Part shown: positions 52,904 to 62,728 of the stretch, in pieces
Layout: every line of letters starts with the position of its first letter
How positions within the stretch are numbered: position 1 is the stretch's first letter
Source of the DNA: JAGOUN01 sp040389005
GTDB lineage: Bacteria; Pseudomonadota; Gammaproteobacteria; JAGOUN01
Direction: 5' to 3'
DNA length: 64,000 nt
Assembly: GCA_040389005.1 (NCBI GenBank)
Contig: JAZKAS010000009.1
Span: forward strand, 1-64,000
Translations under genes and position numbers: made by a program
The notes under the pieces: generated by a model
The model's database searches: none
What the model was told of the DNA's origin: nothing
What the model saw: the letters and a program-made list of their open reading frames with translations, nothing else

Positions 52904-55105
52904 ATGTCAACTCACAATAACCTTAATTCATCACCCAATGACTTCTCTCAAAACGAAGAAATTGATTTACATTTTATCGTTAGCTTGTTTAAGGCGCACA
53001 AGTTATTCATTGGCATCATTGTATTGTTAGCTTTATTAATCGGTGGCCTTGTCGCCGTGTTGCAACCCACCATGTATGAATCAACTGCGCTAATCCGAGT
53101 AACGGGGGAGGCAAATAGTGCGTCCAATCTTTCTTCAATGCTGAGTGGACCAGCTAGTCTAGGAGTTGGCACAACGGGTGCATCGCCTGCTGAAATTGAA
53201 ACTTCATTAATTGAATCAAACTATATCTTAGGCCCCGTGGTCGAATATTTAGGTATGAACATTATAGCCAGACCCGTTTATTTTCCGATTCTTGGGAAAC
53301 TAAACGCTAAAATTTTCCATAAAAATTCGCAACCACACATTCAGATAGATCTTCTTGTAATGCCAAAAACATTAGAGGGAGCCCGCTTCCAACTGGTCGC
53401 TGATGAACAAGGCGATCATTACCATCTATATGGACCTAATAATGAAGAAATACTCCAAGGCATGGTTGGCGAAAAAGCATCTTCAACCAATAAACATTTC
53501 CCTATTACGATAACGGTAGCGGACTTAACAGCCACACCCAACACTCAATTTCTAATTCAAAAAAAACCATTAAGTGACGCCACTAGCACTTTAATAACAC
53601 ATTTAGAGATTAAAGAAAAAGGCGAGAAGACTGGCGTATTACAGTTAAACTATCAATCAGAAAATCCTGAAAATTCACAGAAAATTTTAAATACTATTCT
53701 TATGCTTGCCGTAGAGAAAAGCACTACCGAAAAAGTAGAAGAAGCGACAAAAACATTGAATTTTTTAAAAGAAAAAATGCCTCAGGTCACTGGTGGCCTT
53801 GAAGCCTCAGAAGCGCGATTAAACACCTACCGCTCAAAAACAGGAGCAATAGACAGCAAACTTGAAGTACAAATTTTACTGGCGGAAATGATTGAGCTTC
53901 AAAAAAATATTGATCAGATAGGCTTAAAAAAACTTGAAATGTCAAGAAACTTCACTGAAAAACACCCTCTGAGTCTAGCTATTAATCAAAAACAACAGCA
54001 GTTAGAGAAAAAATTAGAAAAAATCAAAGAGCAACTAAAGAAAATACCCTTAAGCGCGCAACAAACCGTGGATTTTGAGCGTGACATTAAGGTTAACGGC
54101 GAAATTTATGCTAGCTTTATACAAAAAACACAGCAAATGGAAATTTTAAAAGGCAGCACCATTAGCTCTGTCAAAATCCTTGATGATGCATCGTACCCTG
54201 TGTTTCCGCTTCCATCAAAAACTGCGATTATCCTATTAATAAGCATTACACTTGGCGCATTTCTTGCTATTTTCATTTTATTGCTTCGCCATATGTTCTC
54301 AGCCATGCTTGATCCTATAGCGCTTGAAAAATATTTTGGTGTATCCGTGCTCGGGATTATTCCTTTTAGCCAGGCACAGAAAAAACTATTTAAAGCAATG
54401 AAAGAACAGAAATTAAAAAAAGAAAACTACTTGCTTTGCTTAGAGGATCCAAAAGATATATCTATCGAGGCATTGCGCAGCTTAAGAACGGCGCTGAAAT
54501 TAGCAACATTATCAAGCGATAAAAAAAGTAAAAATATTATTGCGCTTTCGGGTTGTAGTCCAAGCATTGGTAAAAGTTTTGTCTCTTCTAATCTTGCATC
54601 CGTCTTGTCGAACCTAGGTGAGAAAGTGTTGCTGATCGATGCCGATATGCGCAAAGGTTATCTCAATAAAATATTTTCATGTCAGCAATTACCTGGTTTA
54701 TCAGAATATTTAGCTGGCAATGCCTCTCTGGATCAAATTACACAAAAAGTATTGCCGCACGTCAATTTTATTTCATCAGGAGCTTACCCCACTAATCCTG
54801 CCGAGCTGCTCATGAGTCATCACTTGCAAGTTTTAATAGACGCAATCTCTGATCAATACGATCTAATTATTATTGATACACCACCTATATTAGCGGTAAC
54901 AGACGCTAGTTTATTGTTGAAATATGCACATATTCGACTATTGGTCGTCGGCTTAGGAAAAGATCACTTAAAAGAAATTGAACATGCCAAAGGAACACTA
55001 AAAAAATCAGAAATCATTTTGGATGGTATTATTTGCAATAGCACTAAGAATAATGATCAAAAAGCCGGCGGATACAAATACAATTATAATTACCAGTATA
55101 AATAA
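52904..55105 (+). CDS. wzc: Polysaccharide co-polymerase/tyrosine autokinase (Wzc-like)
   Basis: A 733-residue inner-membrane protein. The Wzz domain has a first helix at about residues 37-58 ('FIGIIVLLALLIGGLVAVL'). A coiled-coil periplasmic region follows, and a second helix is preceded by 'PVFPLPSKTA' (Pro-rich motif). The cytoplasmic BY-kinase has Walker A 'SGCSPSIGKSF', Walker A' 'VLLIDADMRKG' and Walker B 'LIIIDTPP'. The C-terminus is a Tyr cluster ('YKYNYNYQYK'), the autophosphorylation tail. It controls chain length and export through Wza. The cognate phosphatase is probably the Wzb-like gene at 34742. Confidence 0.93.
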   Translation: MSTHNNLNSSPNDFSQNEEIDLHFIVSLFKAHKLFIGIIVLLALLIGGLVAVLQPTMYESTALIRVTGEANSASNLSSMLSGPASLGVGTTGASPAEIETSLIESNYILGPVVEYLGMNIIARPVYFPILGKLNAKIFHKNSQPHIQIDLLVMPKTLEGARFQLVADEQGDHYHLYGPNNEEILQGMVGEKASSTNKHFPITITVADLTATPNTQFLIQKKPLSDATSTLITHLEIKEKGEKTGVLQLNYQSENPENSQKILNTILMLAVEKSTTEKVEEATKTLNFLKEKMPQVTGGLEASEARLNTYRSKTGAIDSKLEVQILLAEMIELQKNIDQIGLKKLEMSRNFTEKHPLSLAINQKQQQLEKKLEKIKEQLKKIPLSAQQTVDFERDIKVNGEIYASFIQKTQQMEILKGSTISSVKILDDASYPVFPLPSKTAIILLISITLGAFLAIFILLLRHMFSAMLDPIALEKYFGVSVLGIIPFSQAQKKLFKAMKEQKLKKENYLLCLEDPKDISIEALRSLRTALKLATLSSDKKSKNIIALSGCSPSIGKSFVSSNLASVLSNLGEKVLLIDADMRKGYLNKIFSCQQLPGLSEYLAGNASLDQITQKVLPHVNFISSGAYPTNPAELLMSHHLQVLIDAISDQYDLIIIDTPPILAVTDASLLLKYAHIRLLVVGLGKDHLKEIEHAKGTLKKSEIILDGIICNSTKNNDQKAGGYKYNYNYQYK

Positions 55106-55132
55106 GTTATAAATCAAGGATATTATCAAAGC

Positions 55133-56413
55133 ATGAATAGAAAAATTTCCGTGATTGGCCTAGGCTACGTCGGCCTACCTGTCGCAGTTGCTTTTGGCAA
55201 AAAAACTCAAGTAATAGCATTTGATATCAACCAGAAACGCATTGACGAACTTAATAATCATCAAGACGTTACTCGTGAAATATCTTCTGAAGAGCTTAAA
55301 ACGACAAAGCTTTCATTTACTTCTAATTCAGCAGATTTGAAAAAAGCCGATTTTCATATTGTCGCGGTACCCACACCCATTGATGATGCCAATCAGCCAG
55401 ACTTAAGACCAATACTCGCAGCCTCAAAAACGGTTGGCGAGCAATTAAAGAGAGGTAGTATCGTTGTCTATGAATCCACCGTTTACCCAGGCGCAACTGA
55501 AGAAGATTGCGTGCCTGTGTTAGAAAAATATTCAGGGCTTGTTTGCGGTGAAGATTTTTTTGTTGGATATTCGCCAGAAAGAATTAATCCTGGCGATAAA
55601 GAACATACGTTTACTAAAATCACCAAAATTGTTTCCGGGCAAACACCCGAAGTATTAGATATTGTTGCTGAAGTTTACAGTAGCGTTGTTACTGCTGGTG
55701 TATATAAAGCTTCCAGTATTAAAGTTGCAGAAGCCGCCAAAGTAATCGAAAATACGCAGCGTGATTTAAATATTGCGCTCGTGAATGAACTCGCAATGAT
55801 TTTTAATCGTATGAATATTGATACACTAAGTGTTTTAGAAGCCGCGGGAACCAAATGGAATTTTTTACCGTTTCGACCAGGCTTAGTCGGTGGGCATTGT
55901 ATTGGTGTTGATCCATACTATTTAACACATCGCGCCATTAAGGCGGGCTATCACCCAGAAGTAATTCTTGCTGGCCGTAGAACCAATGATAGCATGGGGA
56001 AATTCATTGCAGAACAAACGATTAAAAATATTATTAAATTAGGCGGCAATGTTTGCAATGCTAAAATTGGAATATTAGGATTAACGTTTAAAGAGAACTG
56101 CCCAGATATTCGAAATACAAAAGTCGTCGATATTATTGCAGAGTTAAAAGAGTACACGCCTAACATTTTAGTTCACGATCCTTACGCAGATACAGAAGAA
56201 GCACAAAAAAAATATGGCATTCAGTTGGTAGATTTTGCTTCTTTGAAAGGCTTAACAGCACTGATTATTGCTGTTGCACATGATAAATTTGAAGAGCTGA
56301 CTCCAGAAAAATTAAAGCAAACTTTAAATGACACTAAGCTTATTGTTGATGTGAAGTGCAAACTGGATAAAAAACACTTTGAAAACAGTGGCGTAAAGAT
56401 TTATAAAATATAA
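55133..56413 (+). CDS. UDP-N-acetylhexosamine 6-dehydrogenase (TviB/WbpA type)
   Basis: A 426-residue UDP-sugar dehydrogenase: 'VIGLGYVGLPVAVAFG' (NAD binding), 'VPTPIDDANQPDL', 'YESTVYPGATEE', the catalytic Cys in 'GGHCIGVDPYYLTH', and 'LGLTFKENCPDIRNTK'. It oxidises the C6 hydroxyl of a UDP-sugar, most likely UDP-GlcNAc, to the uronic acid, supplying an acidic sugar to the polymer. It follows wzc by 27 bp. The best-known relatives make precursors of Vi antigen and B-band O-antigen. Confidence 0.88.
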   Translation: MNRKISVIGLGYVGLPVAVAFGKKTQVIAFDINQKRIDELNNHQDVTREISSEELKTTKLSFTSNSADLKKADFHIVAVPTPIDDANQPDLRPILAASKTVGEQLKRGSIVVYESTVYPGATEEDCVPVLEKYSGLVCGEDFFVGYSPERINPGDKEHTFTKITKIVSGQTPEVLDIVAEVYSSVVTAGVYKASSIKVAEAAKVIENTQRDLNIALVNELAMIFNRMNIDTLSVLEAAGTKWNFLPFRPGLVGGHCIGVDPYYLTHRAIKAGYHPEVILAGRRTNDSMGKFIAEQTIKNIIKLGGNVCNAKIGILGLTFKENCPDIRNTKVVDIIAELKEYTPNILVHDPYADTEEAQKKYGIQLVDFASLKGLTALIIAVAHDKFEELTPEKLKQTLNDTKLIVDVKCKLDKKHFENSGVKIYKI

Positions 56414-56636
56414 GAGATTAAACACTGTATTCCGTTCATAATAGCTCCTTTGGGTAAAATTTTTTAAGCAAATAATGTATTTGGGGAATTTGTCACGAAG
56501 ATTTTCAGCCTCTAGCCATAAGATCAATATAGTAATTTTTTTCTCACGTGACGCATACAGCACATGGTGAACCGATGAATTGCTGAGCACATTTTGATAT
56601 TTGCTTTTTAAAAAAATATAACAGTTTTGGTGAAAA

Positions 56637-57587
56637 ATGATGTATTTATTGACGAATACCGTTCGACGTTTTTTTTGTAAAAATATTGTCTGGAGTATGG
56701 CTCTATACACGACAAAAAATTCATTTTCGGCTGACATGGATTTTCCTTTTTCTACTCACTTATTTGACTCAAAGAAAATAAGGTTTTTTAAAAAACATCC
56801 TCGCGTGCAGGCTGATCCATTTATGATGGTACATGAAAGCCATCTTTACATATTTTTTGAAATAATAACGCCAGGTGAAGTGGGGAAAATTGCTGCATAT
56901 AAAACAAAGGATTTGGCAGAGTTTGACTACCTGGGTATTATATTATCTGAACCATACCACTTATCATTTCCTTTTTTATTTCGACAATCCAACAATATAT
57001 TTTTGTTGCCTGAATCTTCAAAAAATAATGAACTAACATTGTATAAATTTAAAAAATTTCCATTTGAGCCTGTCAAGATTAAAACGTTGTTACATGGAAG
57101 ATATGTAGATTCTTTTATTGTAAACAAAAATGAAGTATTTTTTTTATTTACAACGTCTGACAAAGGGCTAGAGATATTTTTTTCAGAAAATATCTCTGAA
57201 GAAGAATTTATTCCACACCCCAAAAATCCTATTTGTGTTGATCCCATTTTTTCTCGATCAGGTGGCGGCCCCTTATATATTAATGGCGAGCTTCATCGTG
57301 TTGCACAAGATTGCTCAAGCACATACGGTAAAAATTTAAATTTAATTAAGATTTTAGAACTTTCAAAAATTTCTTATTCTGAAATTTTAGTAAAAAAAGA
57401 TATTTTTACCTTGAATGAAAATTGGAATCAATGTGGCTCACATCACTTAAGCCTTGAATTTTTTAAAGGTCAGCATGTTATTATGGTCGATGGAAAGCAA
57501 AATGATTATTTCGCCAACAAAGTCATGGATTGCCTAAGAAGAATATATAAAAATATTCTCCGCTCTTTTACAAGGAAAAGTTCATGA
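56637..57587 (+). CDS. GIPC-transferase-like N-terminal domain (beta-propeller) protein
   Basis: A 316-residue protein whose 'VQADPFMMVHESHLYIFFE', 'SFPFLFRQSNNIFLLPES', 'GRYVDSFIV' and 'SGGGPLYINGELHRVAQDCS' segments match a five-bladed propeller family. This family is found in glucosamine inositolphosphorylceramide transferase-like proteins and next to bacterial formyltransferases and glycosyltransferases. It is related in fold to GH43/GH32 enzymes. Its reaction in bacteria is unclear; a glycan-modifying role is likely from context. The true start may be one of several Met codons in the first 22 residues. It overlaps the next gene by four bases. Confidence 0.65.
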   Translation: MMYLLTNTVRRFFCKNIVWSMALYTTKNSFSADMDFPFSTHLFDSKKIRFFKKHPRVQADPFMMVHESHLYIFFEIITPGEVGKIAAYKTKDLAEFDYLGIILSEPYHLSFPFLFRQSNNIFLLPESSKNNELTLYKFKKFPFEPVKIKTLLHGRYVDSFIVNKNEVFFLFTTSDKGLEIFFSENISEEEFIPHPKNPICVDPIFSRSGGGPLYINGELHRVAQDCSSTYGKNLNLIKILELSKISYSEILVKKDIFTLNENWNQCGSHHLSLEFFKGQHVIMVDGKQNDYFANKVMDCLRRIYKNILRSFTRKSS

Positions 57588-58753
57588 ACCAGAATTCTTT
57601 TATTAAAAGCGAAGTTTGGTTTTTAATAGGCGCACTGCATGGTGGCGGTGCTGAAAAGCAATGTTTTTTGCAAGCAAAATCTCTTGCGGAGAAAGGAATT
57701 TGCACAACTATTTTTTTACTTTCACCGCCTAAAAAATTAAATAGCATCCACGAAAAACTAAAAATTATTACTTTGTGTGACTTATCAAAAGGCAACAAAG
57801 CACTTAAAGTTTTTAAAATTTTAAAATCAATTTTTAGTATTCGCAAAAAACTGGCCAAAAAAAGCTCGAATGTAATTTTTTATGCTTGGCTTGAAATTCC
57901 GCACTTTATAAGTTTTTGTTCAACAGTATTTTCTAAAGCGAAACTTGTCTGGGCAATTCGAAACTCTAATTCCGGAGCCCATCGCCAGTATTGGAAAATG
58001 AATCTTGCGGTTAATATAAATGCTTTTTTTTCGCGCTATGTGGACTTGTTTATAGCTAATTCACATTGCGGCATGGAGTTTTACAAAAAAAGAAAACGAT
58101 ATAATATTAAACTTGGAAAAGTTTTAAATAATACGATAGATTTTTTAACTTACACATCAATAGATAGTAATCAAAAAAAAACTTTACTACAAAAACACAA
58201 GTTAGCAGAAGAATATTTTATAATTGTAACGGTTTCCAGAATTACTCCAATAAAAAATATAGAGATGATGATTAATGCTATATTTTATATATCACAGTTA
58301 AAACAGAAAAAAATAAAATGGCTGCACGCAGGCTTAGGTGAAAAACATTATGTTAGTGCTTTGAAAGCCATGATTGATAATTATAAGCTGAATGAATATA
58401 TAGAGTTTATAGGAGAAACAGATGAAGTTAATGAATATATGCAGCTGTCTGATCTTTTTATTTTATCGTCTTTATCTGAAGGCTCAAGCAACAGTTTGCT
58501 TGAAGCTATCGCGTGCAAAACATTATGCATCTCAACAAATGTCGGTGACTCTAGTAGATTTTTAGATTCTCAAACAATATTAAGTAGCATGTCGAGTGAA
58601 GATCTTGCTAAAAAAATTTCCTGGGCTCTATCTCTACCAGAAAATGAACGAGAATTCTTAATTGCGAAAGCATATGAACGAGTATATGCACTATGTAATT
58701 CAAAAAAAAATATTACTCAACTTATTGGCTTTTTTTCTGAACTCTCTAGTTAA
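57584..58753 (+). CDS. GT4-family glycosyltransferase
   Basis: A 389-residue GT-B fold enzyme. 'LIGALHGGGAEKQCFLQAKSL' is the glycine-rich acceptor-side loop, and 'IILSSLSEGSSNSLLEAIACKTLCIST'-like sequence near residue 300 is the E-x7-E donor site. It is coupled to the upstream gene by a 4-bp overlap and abuts the next one directly. It probably adds one sugar of the repeat unit in the second polysaccharide locus. Confidence 0.82.
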   Translation: MNQNSFIKSEVWFLIGALHGGGAEKQCFLQAKSLAEKGICTTIFLLSPPKKLNSIHEKLKIITLCDLSKGNKALKVFKILKSIFSIRKKLAKKSSNVIFYAWLEIPHFISFCSTVFSKAKLVWAIRNSNSGAHRQYWKMNLAVNINAFFSRYVDLFIANSHCGMEFYKKRKRYNIKLGKVLNNTIDFLTYTSIDSNQKKTLLQKHKLAEEYFIIVTVSRITPIKNIEMMINAIFYISQLKQKKIKWLHAGLGEKHYVSALKAMIDNYKLNEYIEFIGETDEVNEYMQLSDLFILSSLSEGSSNSLLEAIACKTLCISTNVGDSSRFLDSQTILSSMSSEDLAKKISWALSLPENEREFLIAKAYERVYALCNSKKNITQLIGFFSELSS

Positions 58754-59875
58754 ATGGATATAAAAATGAAACTGCTTTTTGTTATTACAGGCTTGGATGA
58801 AGGTGGTGCAGAGACTATGCTTTTCAAACTGTTGACCAATATAAATAGAAATAAATATAAATGCGTTGTTGTATCTATGTTGGGCATGGGTGTGTACGGT
58901 GAAAAAATAGCCCTCCTTGGAATTCCCGTGCATTGTTTAGGTGGGAAAAATGAGAGTTTTTCTATTTTTTCTTTTCTGAAATTTATTAGGCTAGTTAGAA
59001 AGCTAAGACCTGATCTTATACAAGGCTGGATGTATCATGCTAATTTTATTTCTGCGCTTTCTATGATTTTTTATCCATGTTCTAACGTGGTTTTTAATAT
59101 TCGTCAATCTCTATATGGCAACAGAGACAAACTGTTAACTAGAGTGATCATTAAATTTAATGCCTGGGCGTCACATTTTGCAAAAAAAGTAATTAACAAC
59201 TCTATTACCTCGCAAAAACAACATAGAAAAATTGGATTTTCAAAAAAAAATGAAGCGTACATTGCAAATGGTTTTAACACCCATATTTTCAATTTGAATT
59301 TTAATATTTATAAAAAATTTAGGTGGGATCATGGCTTAAATTCAGATACAAAAATTATTGGCAACCTTTCTCGATATCATCCCATAAAAAATCACCTTGG
59401 ATTGTTAACCATTTTTCATCGTGTAAAAAAATGTTATCCTTATAAAATTGTATTGGCGCTGGGAGGAGCGAGCGTAGACTCAAATAATTTGCAATTAATA
59501 GACGAAATTAAAAGGCTAAAATTAGAAGACGATTGTATTTTATTAGGATCAGTGAATGCACACGAGGTGATTCCTGCGTTTGATATTTATTTGCTACCTT
59601 CTTTTGGTGAAGGTTTTCCAAATGTAGTGGGCGAAGCAATGGCCTGCGGCGTTCCTTGTGTAGCAACTGACGTAGGAGATTGCAAAACAATTATTGGAGC
59701 ATTTGGTGGAGTTGCTCCTGTGAATGATTATGCTATGCTAACAGAAATATGCATTGAAAAATTAAATATAAATAAAGAAAAAAAATCCAAAATTCGCCAA
59801 CATATTGTAGATAATTATTCAATTGAAAAAATTGTAACTCAATATGAATGCTTATATGCGGACCTTTTAACATAA
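58754..59875 (+). CDS. GT4-family glycosyltransferase
   Basis: A 373-residue GT-B enzyme with 'VITGLDEGGAETMLFKLL' near the N-terminus, 'NLSRYHPIKNHLGLLTIF' and 'LPSFGEGFPNVVGEAMACG' (E-x7-E). It begins immediately after the stop of the previous glycosyltransferase; ATG 58766 (giving MKLLFV) is an alternative start. The two GT4 proteins differ in sequence and so probably add different sugars. Confidence 0.82.
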   Translation: MDIKMKLLFVITGLDEGGAETMLFKLLTNINRNKYKCVVVSMLGMGVYGEKIALLGIPVHCLGGKNESFSIFSFLKFIRLVRKLRPDLIQGWMYHANFISALSMIFYPCSNVVFNIRQSLYGNRDKLLTRVIIKFNAWASHFAKKVINNSITSQKQHRKIGFSKKNEAYIANGFNTHIFNLNFNIYKKFRWDHGLNSDTKIIGNLSRYHPIKNHLGLLTIFHRVKKCYPYKIVLALGGASVDSNNLQLIDEIKRLKLEDDCILLGSVNAHEVIPAFDIYLLPSFGEGFPNVVGEAMACGVPCVATDVGDCKTIIGAFGGVAPVNDYAMLTEICIEKLNINKEKKSKIRQHIVDNYSIEKIVTQYECLYADLLT

Positions 59876-59893
59876 GAAATGAGGCAACATAAA

Positions 59894-61807
59894 ATGTGTG
59901 GTTTTGCTGGTGTTCTCAAAGCTAATTTGAGTGTAGATGAAGAAGCTTTGTCTCGTATGGTAACTGCGCTTAAACATCGTGGCCCAGATGGCCAGGGTCT
60001 CTGGATTGAAGATAACTTTGGACTAGCTCACGCCCGTCTTTCTATTTTAGATGTCTCTACAGCAGGGCATCAACCTATGTTTTCTATAAGCAAACGTTTT
60101 ATCATTGCTTTTAATGGAGAGATTTACAACTACAAAGAACTAAAAAAAGAGCTAATTCAGCAATTTAATTGTGTTTTTGTAACACAAAGCGATACTGAAA
60201 TGTTAATAAACGCCATTGAACTCTGGGGCATAGAAAAAACATTAGAAAAATGCACAGGTATGTTTGCTTTTGCTGCATGGAATAGAAAAGAGAAGCTATT
60301 ATATTTGGCTCGTGATCGTTTTGGTGAAAAACCCCTTTATTATGGAAAAATAGGCGTTGATTTTGTTTTTGCTTCAGAACTAAAGTCTATATATGCAGTC
60401 TATAAAGATCGCATGCATATTGATCGTGATGTACTAGCGACTTATATGCGGTATAGTTATGTGCCAACGCCCTATAGTATTTATGGTGAAATAAAAAAAT
60501 TAGAACCAGGTACTTATCTAACTATTAATCCTAAGCTAGACATTCAAAAAAGGACATATTGGTCTGCTATCAATATAGCATTGCAAGGAAAAGCCAATCC
60601 CTTGGTTATGTCTTTCAATGAAGCGTCGAATCAACTAGAAAATCAATTAAAAAAAACCTTAAGAGGACAAATGCTTTCTGATGTACCATTAGGAGCGTTT
60701 TTATCTGGTGGCGTTGATTCTTCTATCGTGGTTGCATTGATGCAATCTTTATCCAATAATCCTATTAAGACTTTTAGTATTGGATTTAAAGAAAAAAAAT
60801 ACGATGAATCAGTTTTTGCAAGAGCTGTAGCAAAGCATATTGGCACAGATCATACAGAATTATTTGTAACAGACCAAGATGCTATGGCAGTTATACCAAA
60901 ACTAGCGCACATATATGATGAACCTTTTGCTGATAGCTCACAAATACCAACTTTTTTGGTTAGCCAGCTTGCAAGAAAAAAAGTAGCTGTTTCGCTTTCA
61001 GGCGATGGAGGTGATGAAGTTTTTGGAGGCTATAATCGTTATCTTCATGGGCTTCGAGTAAAAAATATTCTAGGAAATCCTTTGATTAATTTTTGCCTCA
61101 AACACTACCCCATGCAATGGCTTAGTTGGCTGGATTATTTTCGGCAAAAAAAAATTTCTGGTTTCTCTGAAAAAATCAAAAAAATGCAGCAAATGGCTGA
61201 TCTTTTAAAAGGATCATTTGCAAATGTTTATTATGGCTTTTGTACAATGGCATATTCTAAAAATAGTCTAATTTTACAGTCAACTGAAATTCCACTGCTG
61301 GATCAAGTAAAATATTCAAGTTTATTAGCGTCTTTTTCTGAAATGGAATGGATGATGTTGGTAGACACATTAACATACTTAACTGATGATATTATGGTAA
61401 AAGTGGATCGCGCAGCTATGGCTGTTAGTTTGGAAACTCGCGCCCCTTTGCTTGACCATCGTATTTTTGAACTTGCTTGGCGTTTACCGGAAAACTATAA
61501 AGTTAAATCGGGACAGGGAAAATGCGTATTACGTGAAGTACTTTATCGCTATGTCCCAAAAACACTAATCGAACGTCCAAAGATGGGTTTTGGTATACCC
61601 TACGCACAGTGGTTGCGCGGGGGGCTTGCTGGATGGATGCAAGAAGTGCTCAATTCAGATCAATTGCATCGCCAGGGGTACTTAAATGTACCTCTGATTC
61701 AAAAATATCTAGCTGAGCATCTTTCTGGGAAACGAGATTGGCAAGGTATTTTGTGGAATATCCTCATGTTTCAATCATGGCTAGAAAATTGGAACAATAG
61801 TAATTGA
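59894..61807 (+). CDS. Glutamine-hydrolysing asparagine synthase-like amidotransferase
   Basis: A 637-residue AsnB-type protein. The start at 59894 is set by the need for Cys at position 2 ('MCGFAGV'), the glutaminase nucleophile; GAGG lies upstream. Other hallmarks are 'ALKHRGPDGQG', 'ARLSILD', 'FNGEIYNYKEL', and the synthetase PP-loop 'FLSGGVDSSIVVAL' with 'LSGDGGDEVFGGYNRY'. In polysaccharide loci such enzymes (WbpS type) amidate a carboxyl group of a uronic acid. That fits the UDP-sugar dehydrogenase in the same operon. Confidence 0.88.
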   Translation: MCGFAGVLKANLSVDEEALSRMVTALKHRGPDGQGLWIEDNFGLAHARLSILDVSTAGHQPMFSISKRFIIAFNGEIYNYKELKKELIQQFNCVFVTQSDTEMLINAIELWGIEKTLEKCTGMFAFAAWNRKEKLLYLARDRFGEKPLYYGKIGVDFVFASELKSIYAVYKDRMHIDRDVLATYMRYSYVPTPYSIYGEIKKLEPGTYLTINPKLDIQKRTYWSAINIALQGKANPLVMSFNEASNQLENQLKKTLRGQMLSDVPLGAFLSGGVDSSIVVALMQSLSNNPIKTFSIGFKEKKYDESVFARAVAKHIGTDHTELFVTDQDAMAVIPKLAHIYDEPFADSSQIPTFLVSQLARKKVAVSLSGDGGDEVFGGYNRYLHGLRVKNILGNPLINFCLKHYPMQWLSWLDYFRQKKISGFSEKIKKMQQMADLLKGSFANVYYGFCTMAYSKNSLILQSTEIPLLDQVKYSSLLASFSEMEWMMLVDTLTYLTDDIMVKVDRAAMAVSLETRAPLLDHRIFELAWRLPENYKVKSGQGKCVLREVLYRYVPKTLIERPKMGFGIPYAQWLRGGLAGWMQEVLNSDQLHRQGYLNVPLIQKYLAEHLSGKRDWQGILWNILMFQSWLENWNNSN

Positions 61808-61902
61808 GTTGGTTTATGTTGCTTTCATAAAATAATTAACTTTTTACTTTTAGCTTCTAGCATACGTTTTTTAAGCTTAGCTTTATAAATAGGTATTTTA
61901 CA

Positions 61903-62691
61903 TTGATAATTCGATATAAGCGTTGTTTTTTAAATATTGCTCAGGTCTGGTTTTGGGAAGAGTGCTCCTCTTTGTCAATACTAAGAAGGTCGGAGAAGAT
62001 CGATGCAATAAGTTTTTCACAAGCTTTGAATCCAGTGCCAGGGGTTCGAATGAATGAATTTTATACTCTTCATATCAATCTTTCGCTTTCGGCTGAAAAA
62101 ATTTTTTCTAATTTTAAGAAAGATACTCGCAATGAAATTCGCCGTGCAGAGAAGGACGGATTGTTACATCGAAATTGGTCTTTGCAAACAGATTCGTCAG
62201 ATTTTTATTCAGCCCTAGAAGGGTTCACTACATTTTATACAATATTTGCTCAACAAAAGGGGCTCAGCTCATTGGACCGCCCATTGCTTGAAGCCTATGC
62301 AGATTCAGGGTGTATCAATATTTCCCAAACAAGCACTGCGGACGGAACGGTATTAACTTGGCACGTTTATATTCGTGAAAAGCAGATTACCCGCCTTCTT
62401 TATTCTGCATCTCATTTTCGCGATCAATCTAGCTCGACTTTCCGGAGCCTAATAGGAAGAGCTAATCGTTTTCATCATTGGCAAGACATACTCTGGCTTA
62501 AAGCATCATCAACTCTTGTTTATGATTTTGGTGGCTACTACGAAGGAACCGAGGATAAAGAAAAATTGAGAATAAATCGATTCAAAGAAGAGTTTGGAGG
62601 TGTGCGGGTAGCTTGCTTCAATGGCTTTCAACCTCTGACTTTTCTCGGTCGCATTTATAATTTACTTCAGCGTTTTCGCCACCAGCAATGA
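61903..62691 (+). CDS. FemAB/GNAT-like acyltransferase
   Basis: A 262-residue protein resembling the Fem-type GNAT family that uses aminoacyl-tRNA or acyl donors. It has 'FSNFKKDTRNEIRRAEKDG', where basic residues follow the first fold, and the C-terminal 'VYDFGGYYEGTEDKEKL' with 'FKEEFGG', the most conserved Fem motif. It could attach an amino acid to a sugar of the polysaccharide. A TTG start is assumed; there is no convincing Shine-Dalgarno, so the start may lie further in, at the ATG for 'MNEFYTLH'. Confidence 0.65.
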   Translation: MIIRYKRCFLNIAQVWFWEECSSLSILRRSEKIDAISFSQALNPVPGVRMNEFYTLHINLSLSAEKIFSNFKKDTRNEIRRAEKDGLLHRNWSLQTDSSDFYSALEGFTTFYTIFAQQKGLSSLDRPLLEAYADSGCINISQTSTADGTVLTWHVYIREKQITRLLYSASHFRDQSSSTFRSLIGRANRFHHWQDILWLKASSTLVYDFGGYYEGTEDKEKLRINRFKEEFGGVRVACFNGFQPLTFLGRIYNLLQRFRHQQ

Positions 62692-62728
62692 TGATTGACT
62701 CCTCCCAAAGAGGTGGTAGATTTATCGT

